This document shows, in pieces, positions 1 through 10,681 of a DNA stretch of 27,878 bases; the stretch's first letter is position 1; each line of letters opens with the position of its first letter. The position numbers were made by a program, and so were the translations under genes. The stretch is from Pleurobrachia bachei. Lineage: Eukaryota; Ctenophora; Tentaculata; Cydippida; Pleurobrachiidae. Under the pieces are notes generated by a model that was not told the DNA's origin, made no database searches, and saw only the letters and a program-made list of their open reading frames with translations. The stretch spans positions 15,958 to 43,835 of the forward strand of contig AVPN01000641.1 in the NCBI GenBank assembly GCA_000695325.1, read 5' to 3'.

Positions 1-743
1 AATGAAAGAAAGAGAGTCTAAGAGAGGGAGAAGAAAGCGAGATAGAGAGATATGCAGAAAAGTAAGGGAGGGAGATAGAGAGATTATATGCAGGAAAGTA
101 AGGGATGGGGATGGAGAGAAAGACAAAAATAAGAAGAAAAGAAAGGGAGAAGACTGTGTTGCACCTACTTAGTAGCCACCCAGATCAGTTTCTTTGCAGT
201 TGATGCTGAACTCGCACATATTATTTCTTCGTACAAACATCTATAATTCTTGACTCTTGATGGATATTAGAAAGAGATAGAGAAACTCAAAGAGATAGAA
301 AGATAGAGAGGGATAGAGAGGTAGAAAGAGGGGAGAGATAGACATCGAGCTGGTATAAGAGGTTATTAGTCCTGCGGGTGTACCTTATACAGCTGCGAAG
401 AGTAGAGAGACACACACATTACAGAGAGAGAGAGTGAGAGATAGAGAGTTAAAGAGATAGATAGGGAGAAAGAGGAGTTTGAGAGCGAAGAACGCGGGAC
501 AGTGCGAGAGAGAAGTAGCAGAGAAGGTGAAAATAAGAGCTTTACTCGAGTATTGGGCCGCTGGCCGAACGAACTTTATGTTCTGATGGAAAAGAGAGCT
601 AATAAAGATAGATAGTTGATATTAAGTGAGAGCGTGAGAGCTTAGATCGGGAAGAAAGAGAGAGAAATATCGGGAGAGAGGGGGTAGAGAGAGTGGGAGA
701 GAGTGCAAAGTGGGGGAGAGCTAAAGAGAGATGGAGAGAGCGG

Positions 744-786
<43 letters not shown>

Positions 787-880
787 AAAAAGAGATGGAG
801 AGAGGACTATCCGAGAGCTAAAGAGAGATGGGGGAGAGAGATGGGGGAGAGCTAAAGCGGGATGGAGAGGACTATCAGTG
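1..880. repeat. Purine-rich GA low-complexity region
   Basis: Long degenerate GAGA/GATAGAGA sequence, pure (GA)n near 745-784. The open frame at 731-1069 is an Arg/Glu run produced by the repeat. I see no gene here. Confidence 0.85.
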
Positions 881-1128
881 GTGTTACTTTCCATACACGT
901 GTATGCATCGTTGACTCTAAGACTCCCTTTCTATCGAGCCATTTTGTTCTTGGGCTCTTTTTCGCACTTTCATGTTAGTGTTCGAAGTAGTCTTCTGTTT
1001 TTTTTGTTTTTTTTCCGTAGTTCACAAATTTCTAGTAGGGACGAATCTCTCACAAAAAGAAGTGGTTGACTCACTGCATGCATTTATTCTTTGTCTTTGA
1101 ATTTCCAGTGTCCAATATATAGCTTCAA

Positions 1129-1200
1129 ATGAAGTCTTCAAGGGGACTGAGTTCCCATCACCACCAGTACGAACGGTTAGAGGATGTTCAGCACTGCAAA
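1129..1200 (+). CDS. RING gene exon 1 (start exon)
   Basis: ATG followed by 24 codons, ending exactly at a strong GTAAGT donor (1201). It joins in phase 0 to exon 2 at 2081. The peptide carries a run of His residues (SSHHHQYERLEDVQ). An in-frame TAG lies just 5' of the ATG, so translation cannot begin further upstream in this exon. Confidence 0.6.
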
Positions 1201-1816
1201 GTAAGTAGAGATATTATTGAAAATTTGCCTAGCTAGACTGTGTTCCGTGGAAAACAATTGTAAAGAAGGGTTAGAACGTAAGAAATTGAAACTACTTATA
1301 TATATTTATCGCCTCTTTCTGCTCATTTTCATGTTCTGAAGTTCCTCGAATCCGACCTCCGTACGCATAATCAAGCATAATTATTAATTAGGGAGACTAA
1401 GCTGTCCATCGGAAATCCCAATACTTAGTGCAGCAGGCAGCTTTAGTATGAGAGACAAAGGTAGAGAGATCTAAAAAATAGAGACATACGTAAAACGTTC
1501 TCTCTTTCTTATTCTTTTCTCAATATAATATCTCTTTTCCGCGTCTTCCCGGCGGCGGATCATCGCCTATTTTACAATCAAACCCATCCATTGGTAGATT
1601 TGATTGGAATACTCTCCGTGAAATTTCTCTCTGCTCCATCTATCTTTTTTATTTTTATTCTAAAACTCACCGGTTATCTCTCCCATCCTCCCCTTTTCTC
1701 TCTCCTTTTTCTTTTTCAATCACTCTTTTTCTCTACTTTTTATACCTGATTCCTGCTGCCTCTCGTTCTTTCTTTCTCACCTACGCTCCCACTCACTCTC
1801 TCTCTCCGACTTTCTT

Positions 1817-1863
<47 letters not shown>

Positions 1864-4800
1864 TTCTATCTCTCTCCTCCTCTCTCCCATCCTTGTTGTT
1901 AATCATAATGTCTAAATTTAGGTTGGTCATTTCAATTTCTAATACTGTACACACACGCACACGTACTCTCTCCCTCTCTCGATCTCTTCTCTCTCTCTCC
2001 TCTCCTACCCACCTTCCAACCCTTCTCTCTCTCTATCTCTCTCTCTCGATGATTTGTGCCGTTATGTCATGTCTGTCCAGCCTGATTTACACGAACCCAA
2101 CTGCAGTAGTGACACCGAAACACACCAACGACGATCCTCGTCCTGTCCAGATCTCCTTCCCTCTCTCCCCATTGAGGAAGACCCGGTCACAGAGCTCCGC
2201 TCCACAATGCTCCTTCAGCAGGAGAAACTGAAACATTTAGAGAAACAGATCCGGGATTTTAATCAGAGTCTGATCAGTATACGGACAGTGGTTACTCGAC
2301 TTATCAGTTCACCTCTACCCACCATCAAGCAACAGAGTGCAAGTGAGGATAGAGAAAAGGGAGAGGGAAGGAGACATCTGAAGCGTCAAGTGACGGAGTT
2401 GGGGAAGTCACTACAGAAGTTGCATAATAATGTAAACCACCAGTCGTTCGATGAGACGACCGTGAGAAGGATCACCCAAAGGGGAGGGAGAAGGGTGACT
2501 TCCATTGATAGTCGACCCGATGGCACCATGTCTTATCTCAGTACACCTCTTCTGACACCCTGTGGACGATATTTTGTAAGTTTCTCTTTCTTTGTTTTGC
2601 ATGGCTCCGTCTGTTGGCTTTAACTAATTTTCTCCTCTGTTTGTTAAGTAGATCACCCGGCCGGATGTCGTTGTCAGATAAATACGGTTGAATTTAAAGA
2701 ATTACTGTCCTTTGTTACATGGCTCATTCCAAACTTGAAATTAATTGTTGTTGTACGTTATGTTTGTGAGCTCCCTTGATGTTTTTCTTTACTTGGACTC
2801 CAAGAGTTAGTTCCGGTAAGTAAGCGCTGGGTAACGCCCAAGGTTCCGGCTGGCAGATTTCCACGTTGATATATAATGTACATTTCCTTATAAGGGCGTG
2901 TTACAGGTGCAATTTGCTGATCAAATTTTGGTCACGTGAATATAAATGGTTGATAGCTTTTTACCCTCTCTATCTTTCTATCTCTCGCTATCCAAATGTC
3001 TCCCTCTATCTATCACGCTATCTCTCCCCAAATCTCTCCCTTTTGAAAGATTGAATATGTAACGAAGGTGTGTGCATGTGTGTGATGGATAGTTTCGCGT
3101 TTATACGGGATAGGTGTATAATACACAGAGAGATAGACTGATAGAGAGAGAGAGAGATAGAGAGAGGAAGAGAGAGAAAGAGGGAAAGAAAGAGAGATAA
3201 AGAGCAAAGAGAGAGAAAGAGAGAAACAGGAAAACGTAAAGTTTGTTGGTAGTTTTACAGCGCTGTGCCGTGTCTAGAAATTACCTTTCTCAGTTCGAAT
3301 AATATATGTCAAAAGTTGCTAGAAAAAGATTTCTTGTGCTTTTATCGGGTTTCCTTTGCTAAGCGATCACTTAACTATACATCTAAGATAAAGCTACGAA
3401 AATGCGGTCTCCACCCATCTCTTTCTCTTACTCTTAGCCTCTTTCTGTGGGAGGTGTTGGTCTGTGCTAATAATTCCCAAGTTGATTAGCGGAAATCAGA
3501 TTTAAATTTGAATCAATCCTTTATAGCCTCTCACCATTTTATTATCATCATTGCCTCTATGTCGCAACCATCCTTTTTCTCATCTTTCTATCCCTCCCTC
3601 TTACTCTTTATCTCTCGAATCTTCCCTTCGTCCTTTCATCACACACTCACATGTGCGCCTATGACCAGTTCCGCTATGACTGATTGCTGCGGTGAGAGAG
3701 AGAGAGGAAGAGAGAGAGAGAGAGATAGAGAGAGAGAGAGATAGAGAGAGAGGGAGAGAGAGAGGGGAAATAGAGAGAGTAGCCGAGGGACAAATCGAAG
3801 CGATAAAGAGATGGAGAGGAGCGGTCCCGTCAGGCAATAATAATTGACAATTCACACACTTATTATTAGTCTTATTCCTCTCTCTCCTCTCTCTTTCCCT
3901 CCATCTCTATCTCTCTATCTGTCTCTATCTAGTATCTCAGTAAGTATGCTCCTTCCAGCAATAAGATCCTTTGTCTAAGCTTGTCACACCTACCATTCCC
4001 CGCACGTGCCTCAGAAATAGAATCGAAGATATTACCAGCCTAGGCACCTGCATCTCTCTACTGTAGTTTTTAATATATCTCGCATATATGTTATCTCTGG
4101 GATTCCCCTAGCACACGATATTAGTTTGTGTGAAAAATTAATTCAGCAATAATGGTCTTTAGTCGAAATGCAGTTTAGAATCGTCCGTAATTTGCATATG
4201 AGTCGCATTGCATTGTGTTGAGTTGTGAGAAATCCACTATTATAAATTCACATTATTCAGCCGCTTTCTTTCTCTTAGACCATCCCTTCACTATTTTACC
4301 TACAATGTTGCTGATCCACTGGATGAGGAGGACCTCAACTACCCTCTACGATAAAAGCTGGGCCCGCCGTTATTCAACACGCATCCAACCCGCACAAGTC
4401 AATGAGGTACTTTGTGAAGGAGCAATTAGTAGTTTTTGTGAAGGAGCAGTTTATAGTTGTTTTTATGAAGGAGCAATTAGTTGTTTTTGTAAAGGAGCAA
4501 TTGGGCAATAAAATTTTATTTTTTGTTTAGTCCATGATATAGATCAAAGGCCTATTGAAAGAAGAAACAAAGGAGTTGTAGCACTTAGTAAAGATCATGG
4601 TTAGGACTATTAAGTTTTTGTAGAGTCTTGTAACGGGTCGCAATGATCTCTTAGAAGATAGATTTGTTAATTGCTGACTTCAATCTTACTTGTGTTTTGT
4701 AAGACCTTAGACCATGTTTGTTTCTTGAGATATGACGTGGGTTACTATCACTAAACTTGATGTGACGCTAGAGGGAGAGAGAGAGAGGGAAGTGCTTGAT

Positions 4801-5179
4801 GTTAGTACACTAAAGGCGTGTCTAACCACAGTTAGGTAGTATCTCTCTCTCCCTATCAATTAGCATGCCATGCCTACTGCTGTTATATCTAGTACTCAAT
4901 TGTATCCGTTCAAACTGATATCCATCTGTATACCAGGTAACAATAAATGATTTAAAAACGCAAACGCAAGGCAAAGCAATTAATCAAATGTTGGGGTGCG
5001 ACCTAGTGCGTGAGAGGCGAGTGTACTAGAGCCACTATAATGCTACTGTGCCGTATAATAATTATTCGGCACTTTTATATAATGTGTGGGTGTATGTGCA
5101 TGTTCGTGGGGAAAATAACAATGCTGTGTGGGAAAACAGACCGTTGTACATGTGTACAATGCCATGTGGCTATCTTCTC

Positions 5180-5225
<46 letters not shown>

Positions 5226-7523
5226 AATTCTTTTCAATTATTAAATAATGATAAATTACTCACGTGTTCCAGCCAGTTACTGTCTTCAATCTCTTGCCAG
5301 AAATTCACACATTTCTCTTTGGGAAAGAGTGCACCCATCAGAAGCTCATAAGATCGGGCAACCTAGAGAGAGAGAGAGAGAATAGGTTAAAAGTTCTACA
5401 GAATAATTGTCAATCGGTTCTCCCCATGAATTTTGAAATACATATTGATACTTTCTCACCGCACTTTCAATATAAAAGGGTATAAATTGACATATTATAC
5501 CCTTGCCTTTACAATATCATCTATAACTCACATAACGATAATGAATGTTGTCGTTCAGGCCGATAAACTCCACCTCATTATAGTTCTCCAGACGAGCATT
5601 CTGAGAGAGGACACCTCTTACTTTCTGGTTTACTTCCACACCCCGTCCCTAGTGGACTTACAGCTACCCCAAGGGGTACAGTAGCATTCGCAATTTCAAG
5701 ATGTTTCAAGCTAACGATTTAACAATTAACACTCAATATTATTCAAGACTATTTCTCAGACTATCTTAAGGTGGATTCGCTTCATACCTTCACCAGCTCT
5801 CAGCATATATGTAATTGTTCTACTTGTTTTCATCGCTGATTGTTCGTACCATGTTAATTTTTTACATGTGCTGATTTCTGTGCTGATTCGTGTGCTGCAG
5901 TCCCCCTTTTGTGTCCCCCCTCTGTTTCTTTCTCCCTCTTCTTTTTCTCTGTGGTTTTCTAGGTTTCTAGGCTTTTTTTCTCGCGTCTAAGGACGCGGGG
6001 TGTTGTCACTTTTTTATTTTACTTAACGCAGAAGTCCCCCTTCCCCTAACCCTAACCTTACTCCCTCCCACCGCCCCCTACACCGGTACTTGGGCGCCAT
6101 AGTGCCAACCCAAGTATCGGCCCCCCTTTCAGCTTTCTAGGATTTTCAGATTCATCTATTATTCCTTGAGGAACTTCTCCTCCCTTCCTATTATGAACTT
6201 CATATACCCTACAAGCCAGTTCCCCGATATACTTATACGAACTCAGATTTATAGACACTGCCGGCATGGGGTGCTATATTAATTATTATTATTATGTTTC
6301 GTTTTCGGGCGTGACATTGTTTTGTGTTCTTAAAATAGTTGTCCAATCCAATCCAATCTCTCTTATAATACCATTTTATTACTTGCGACCAATGATATGC
6401 TGTAAAGGTTTTTAAAGAGTCCCAAGAGTTTCCTTTTTTACTCCATTTCTATCAATTTATATCCTTTCCGTTTCTCTTTGAACTCATTCTATGGAAATCA
6501 TCATTGTTGCTGGATTTCTATTCGTTGTTTGAGTCGCTTCGAGTTCCAAAATGATACCATACAACGATTTGTTTTGTTCAACCCCCTTTTTCATTTTTCG
6601 CGGTGAGACAGGGTCGAGCAAGACAAATAATGATTGTATCGCAGTATGGTCAATTGAGACTCAGCGTGTAATTTATTCAACCATGTTGGTTAAACCTTGA
6701 ATATTATACAGCGTGCCTAGTCTCAATTGTCCATTATATTATCTACCGTTACTGCCTTCTATCATCCTATTAAACTTGTAAAGACCTCTGGTAGTAACGA
6801 AAAATTAGTTTTCAGTCTCTTATCGTTCTCAAGAAGAGAGAGAATGAGGGAATACTAGAGAAATTAAGAGAATATAAAAGAGCTAAGTGCAGTATTATCA
6901 AGAGTGGTTTATAGTAGCTATCTAGAGCTTGTAATGATGTGTATAGCATTCGAGCTTCCGGTCCCTCCTTATATACTCTCCTTTCCTCCTGCTTAGCGTT
7001 CTTTATGTCTTCATGTTGTACGGGGTTATCTACCCCAAGTTGCTGCTCTGTCTCTCAGTCTCCACGTCTTTATATCTAATAATCTAGAAACATGTACACG
7101 TGTTAGTTCACACCTTTTTGCTGTCTCCACCACACATCTCTCCAGTGCATGAGTTCACAGTGCTACTACCTGTGAGGTGTGGAGCAAGTATTATAATTAT
7201 TTTGTTGTACACTTGCATAGCTCGAATATCTCTCACCCCCTGCCCCGCACCGGCAGATGTTGTAAAGTAGGGTTAGAACATAACAACTTGGTGTAGGGCA
7301 GTTTCCTCGTTTAATTGTACACAACTTCTGGTACAGCTTGTAAAACACTTGGGCGACCGCTGAGATTAGGACTTCAGCAAGCTTCTATCTAAACCCGCTC
7401 ATCGTCATATATCTGAAGATCATTTTGAACCTGTGAATGAGCAGGGGTTGTATGGTTTTTGTTAACCCCGGATTTGAGCATGACGCACCAAAGGTATTCA
7501 TATTGCACACACTTTTACATGAG

Positions 7524-7573
<50 letters not shown>

Positions 7574-10273
7574 CCCTTTTATTTGAAAGTACATAATGTA
7601 TGATTACTAATCATTGATTAGATTACTGGTTAAAATGGTCTATTACAACTTAATGAACCGAGACCGATAGGTAGAGGTAGATTCTTTTACTTAGCTGCCG
7701 AGCCTGCGAGGCACGCTTAGTGCAACTACTGAGCGAGCCTGCGAGCTCTGTAGTTGTACTTTTGGGCCGAGCCTGCGAGGCCTAAAAGTGTAAGAATCTT
7801 TAACATTATTGTTGTGTAATAGAGCATGTAAAAGCAGTGATCTAATTTTATTGGATGATTTTGGAAACAAACTGAGTGAATGAGACAAAGATTGAGTGTG
7901 TGAGAGAGAGGGAGAGAGAGAGAGAGAAAGACAGAGAAAGATAAAGAAAGAGAATGTGTGTGAGAGAGAGATAGGGAAAGAGAGAATCGAAGGCAGAGAG
8001 GGAAAGCAGATGCAGGACGCGATCACGTGACCTATAGTTGCAACACGTTGCAGGGGGAAGAAAAGATAAGGATTAGGGCGTGTGTAGTGACGTAATGAAT
8101 ACACTGCCTGCGTGTGACTAAGACTGTTTTACGGAGTTCACCCTATTATCAGAACTACCACCTGAACTAGCATGTTTCTTTATTTGTACTAGAGGATCTC
8201 TCACTCTCACTCACTGTCTCTCTCTCTCACTCTCTCTCTCCCTTCTCTCTCAAGACAAAACAAGTGTCTATTTTTTCACATACCACTTCTCCGGCATTTT
8301 ACTTTATAATTACTAGTGTTTTTGCAGTGGTCTAAGTTTTCATAGTGCATTTTAACCGGTGGTCTAAGTGTCTGAGACCACCGGAAACGGCCGGTAACGG
8401 TGTACTGTTAAAACTTATATCGTCGCTCAAAATTGTACAATAATATGTTATTGGCTACTGGTTAGATAATTCCAATACATCATTAGGAAGCGATCACGAG
8501 GATTACAATTTGGTTTAATTTATCATCATAATTCGGTGTTCTTCACATCTCTCATTTGGCTCTCATTCTCCTATCTTTGTGTTTCTTTTTGTCGCACACG
8601 TGTGAACTATCAACCCCTGCACACAATGCTTCATTTCACTTTGATTCAACCGTCTATACGCTTCAAATTAGCGGTTATTGAGTCTGTGTTCTCTTTTTAG
8701 TGTTAGCTGAAGGTAGTATAGATAGTAAGTTATAGGGCCAGGCTTGTAGATTAAAGGTAGAAGGTCATCCAAAACTAAAGTTTAGTTCTACAAATATTTA
8801 CCAGAGCTACATTACGTACCAGCTACCATACTACTAAAACTACTAGTAGTAGCTGTACCAACCACCGTGTGTAACACCCTTCCTCCTTTTCTTCAGAGAG
8901 GTTCCAGTGAGTATAGCGATAACTCCTACGACTATCAGATCGATCCTATCAGTCCTGATTACTCCCCTGTCACGTATAATCGACCCAGATCGGCCAGCCC
9001 CCCTCCCAACATGAGCAACCTTGAACCACAACCACAGCCTCTCAGTGCTGTGGAATTCACACGGTTACCAGGTGAGATGGGAAGTGGATGATAATTGTAG
9101 GGGAAGTGGACAGTAATTATAGGGGAAGAGGCGAATAACTGTAGGGGGGGCGAGATATTAATATTCAATCGGTAGTCTGTACATAGTAAATTCTCAAGGA
9201 GTGCTGTAGAATGAGGTTTGACTGTATGTTCATAATTGTAAATAATTCACAATTATGCACATACACCGACATACAGTCAAACCTCAACAATTGTTAATTG
9301 TGGTGGATGCTGAGTTTGGCCACCAGAAATTACTGTGTATATAGTTGGGATTGGCCGATACAGAAGTATAGATCTTAATTTATTATTAGCCTCTCCTACT
9401 ATTTAAAGAATTAAGGATGCATAATTATGAATCTGGCCATTTAGAGAATGGCTATAATTTAGCAAGTCTTCTTGGAACATGCTCCAAGTCTTTCTCTGTC
9501 TTTTTTTCTAGTTGTACGTGCCCCGACACGCTCTTTCTTTCTTTCTCTTATGTTATAGAATTCCCTCACCCCCATTTCCTCTCAGTGGTACAGTTCAAAG
9601 AGACGGACCGACAAAAGGCGTGCTGCTGTGAAAAGAAATTCGAACCCAACGAAGAGGTATAATAAATAATTTAGCAGAAAATTATAGTAATCACGTGGTT
9701 GGATAAGATGGGGATCATGTGTATGGATAGTAATTGTAATCATGATTCATGAGGATGGGATATGGGTTGGGAAGATTTTTATCTATGGATAGAGGTGAAT
9801 AACGAAATTATTGTAAGAGAATGAACAAACATAGTGATACACATACAATATGATTCAATTTTTCACCATGGCAACACCTAAAACTACCAGCTGAAAATCG
9901 TTAGTCTCAGGTCCCTCTATGTACTCGTGCTCCCTCATAACCCAGGTCTAATGAACTTATATTACATAATGCATTATAGTGGATCTATAGTGAATCTATA
10001 GTGGATTTATACTTTGACAGCGAGACTACACTAACTCACTCTTAGCTTAGGGTATGAAAGATGGGGTGTAGTACGGTATATCTATCTTTACTCGTTCCTA
10101 ACACCAACTCCCCCTATTTTCAGCTAGTGGAGGTGTTCTGTGGCCATCATTTACACAGCGAATGTGCATTAAAACTGATGGAAACCGGACTGTGCCCTAT
10201 CTGTAATTCGACTGAGATTCTCGAGGGGAAATTAAGGGAAATACGGATAGACTTATCGGGCTTTAACTTTTGA
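1129..10273 (+). CDS. RING-H2-like finger protein, five exons (copy A 3' end)
   Basis: Five exons join in phase: 1129-1200, 2081-2575, 8897-9071, 9586-9656 and 10124-10273 (963 nt, 320 aa, TGA). Donors are GTAAGT, GTAAGT, GTGAGA and GTATAA; all acceptors are AG. The ATG at 1129 is preceded in frame by a TAG, and an acceptor at 1107 suggests a 5' UTR intron. Residues 1-24 are basic and His-rich. Exon 2 has a Ser-rich stretch, then heptad-like Leu/Ile/Gln spacing (ELRSTMLLQQEKLKHLEKQI) that suggests a coiled coil. Exon 3 is a low-complexity Tyr/Asp/Pro/Ser linker. Exons 4-5 form a zinc finger: CCCEKKF, then FCGHHLHSEC and CPIC, fitting the C-x-H-x2-H-x2-C and C-x2-C half of RING-H2. The first C-x2-C pair is not canonical. 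By family, RING-H2 fingers usually act as E3 ubiquitin ligases; substrate and location are unknown. I do not recognise the full-length family. Confidence 0.72.
1495..2055. repeat. Pyrimidine-rich CT low-complexity region in RING-gene intron 1
   Basis: Degenerate CT-rich sequence with a pure (CT)n core at about 1821-1861. It ends just before the exon 2 acceptor and probably acts as an oversized polypyrimidine tract. Confidence 0.85.
2081..2575 (+). CDS. RING gene exon 2 (coiled-coil part)
   Basis: An open 165-codon stretch between a CTGTCCAG acceptor and a GTAAGT donor. The polypyrimidine tract upstream is extreme: several hundred bases of C/T. The encoded part has a Ser-rich, Pro-rich opening, a helix-forming segment rich in Leu, Gln, Lys and Glu, and a basic tail containing RRVTSIDSRPDGTM. 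Phase is 0 on both sides. Confidence 0.72.
4411..4506. repeat. Minisatellite, unit about 25 bp, four copies
   Basis: Four imperfect copies of a unit of the form GTGAAGGAGCAATTAGTTGT followed by T runs. Reading through it gives the repeated motif EGAIS/KGAI in one plus frame, an effect of the repeat rather than evidence of a gene. Confidence 0.8.
5174..5224. repeat. (CT)n microsatellite
   Basis: Nearly pure CT dinucleotide tract just 3' (minus sense) of the 5264-5362 exon. Confidence 0.9.
5264..5710 (-). CDS. Unrecognised minus-strand gene nested in RING-gene intron 2 (partial)
   Basis: On the minus strand, exon 5532-5600 (69 nt, phase 0, acceptor CTCTCTCAG, donor GTGAGT) joins exon 5264-5362 (99 nt, phase 0, acceptor in a CT tract ending CTAG, donor GTGAGT). 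Together they encode 56 residues rich in charged and aromatic side chains, including VEFIGLNDNIHYRY and RSYELLMGALFPKE. A third possible exon, 5662-5710, precedes them in phase (LKHLEIANATVPLGVA, donor GTAAGT) but has a weak acceptor. Start and end exons were not found; an open stretch at about 4822-4917 could be a last exon, but its splice site is poor. I do not recognise the family. The exons could belong to a nested gene or be remnants of one. Confidence 0.45.
6651..6729. repeat. Short inverted-repeat (MITE-like) element
   Basis: CAATTGAGACT at 6651-6661 is perfectly inverted as AGTCTCAATTG at 6719-6729, and a small internal hairpin (AACCATGTTGGTT) lies between. The 79-bp size and terminal inverted repeats fit a miniature inverted-repeat element; no target duplication was established. 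Confidence 0.55.
7525..7570. repeat. (CT)n microsatellite
   Basis: Pure CT dinucleotide tract of about 46 bases. Confidence 0.9.
7679..7799. repeat. Three-hairpin foldback element with a common 12-nt loop
   Basis: The 12-mer CGAGCCTGCGAG occurs three times in 80 bp, each time as the loop of a hairpin with different arms: TTAGCTGC/GCACGCTTAG, GTGCAACTACTGAG/CTCTGTAGTTGTAC and CTTTTGGGC/GCCTAAAAG. The outer ends AGATTCTT (7679-7686) and AAGAATCT (7792-7799) are also inverted, so the whole unit can fold on itself. No coding potential. Confidence 0.7.
8356..8384. repeat. Hairpin, 10-bp perfect stem
   Basis: CCGGTGGTCT and AGACCACCGG flank a 9-base loop. The same hairpin recurs at the start of copy C (about 11557-11585). 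Confidence 0.7.
9212..9286. repeat. Foldback (MITE-like) element in copy A
   Basis: Perfect 18-bp arms, TGAGGTTTGACTGTATGT at 9212-9229 and its complement at 9269-9286, enclose a second stem (CATAATTGT at 9231-9239, ACAATTATG at 9249-9257). The CATACAGTCAAACCTC end resembles pogo/Tigger-type termini by memory. Copy B keeps only the left arm; copy C has both arms with one mismatch (12413-12430 and 12460-12477). Confidence 0.65.
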
Positions 10274-10392
10274 ATCCCCCTGAGATAGTAGCACTCACAT
10301 AGTGAGTTTGATACAAAGAGAGAGAGCTGGATAGCAGAATATTCATTGAGCTGTTGAGATAGAGACAGAGCCCAAGTGCCCGAATTTGCTCT

Positions 10393-10393
<1 letters not shown>

Positions 10394-10427
<34 letters not shown>
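10394..10427. repeat. (CT)n microsatellite at the end of copy A
   Basis: CT tract that starts exactly where homology between copies A and C stops. Confidence 0.85.
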
Positions 10428-10430
<3 letters not shown>

Positions 10431-10681
10431 CCTCTACCTCCTTGTATCCTTGCTTACTCAAAGCGTGGGTGTAGTGTGTAAGTTATTTGTACACCCAAGT
10501 CTACAAGGAAATTAAAGATATTGTACCTAATAACTGTACAATGTTTATAAACTCCTATGACATAGTTCTGAAGTTCTGATCTATTTATAGATTATAACGG
10601 TCCGAAAGTACGTGACCAAGACAAATTCAAAAACATTAAATCGTAATTATTGGTCCTATCATGAAACAGCATCATATTATA

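Larger units (their letters stand above)
2576..5263. other. Intron 2, left part: simple repeats, no supported exon
   Basis: GA-rich blocks at about 3123-3236 and 3693-3779 and a CT-rich block at about 3875-3935. A short open stretch at 4310-4410 looks coding in pieces (ADPLDEEDLNYPLR in one frame) but is broken by a stop and a frame change, so it may be a decayed coding fragment. Nothing else is convincing. Confidence 0.5.
5711..8282. other. Intron 2, right part: foldback elements and simple repeats
   Basis: No convincing exon on either strand. It contains two telomere-like CCCTAA units near 6048-6059 next to a C-rich stretch, a short inverted-repeat element at 6651-6729, a CT tract at about 7525-7570, a three-hairpin element at 7679-7799, a GA-rich block at about 7897-7985 and a CT-rich block at about 8196-8251. 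Confidence 0.55.
8283..10394 (+). repeat. Tandem array copy A (RING exons 3-4-5)
   Basis: This segment is repeated almost base for base as copy C (11484-13997) and partly as copy B (10682-11483). It starts with the CCACTTCTCCGGC sequence and ends where a (CT)n tract begins at 10394. It holds RING-gene exons 3, 4 and 5, a 10-bp-stem hairpin at 8356-8384, and a foldback element at 9212-9286. Confidence 0.9.

Noticed and set aside
731-1069. 112-residue open frame
   Set aside because: Most of it is an Arg/Glu run from the GA repeat; no start context, splice sites or domain.
6043-6064. Telomere-like CCCTAA units
   Set aside because: Only two units in a C-rich stretch; too short for a telomere or interstitial array.
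6058-6267. 69-residue minus-strand open frame
   Set aside because: No splice signals, no recognisable domain; Gly-rich end comes from a C-rich stretch.
7269-7286. GGGTTAGAACATAACAAC shared with 19957-19975 in inverted orientation
   Set aside because: Only about 18 bases match; flanks differ, so I cannot call a repeat family from two short hits.
8843-9168. Minus-strand open frames over exon 3, repeated in copies B and C
   Set aside because: They are antisense shadows of exon 3, whose plus-strand splice sites and phase fit the RING gene.
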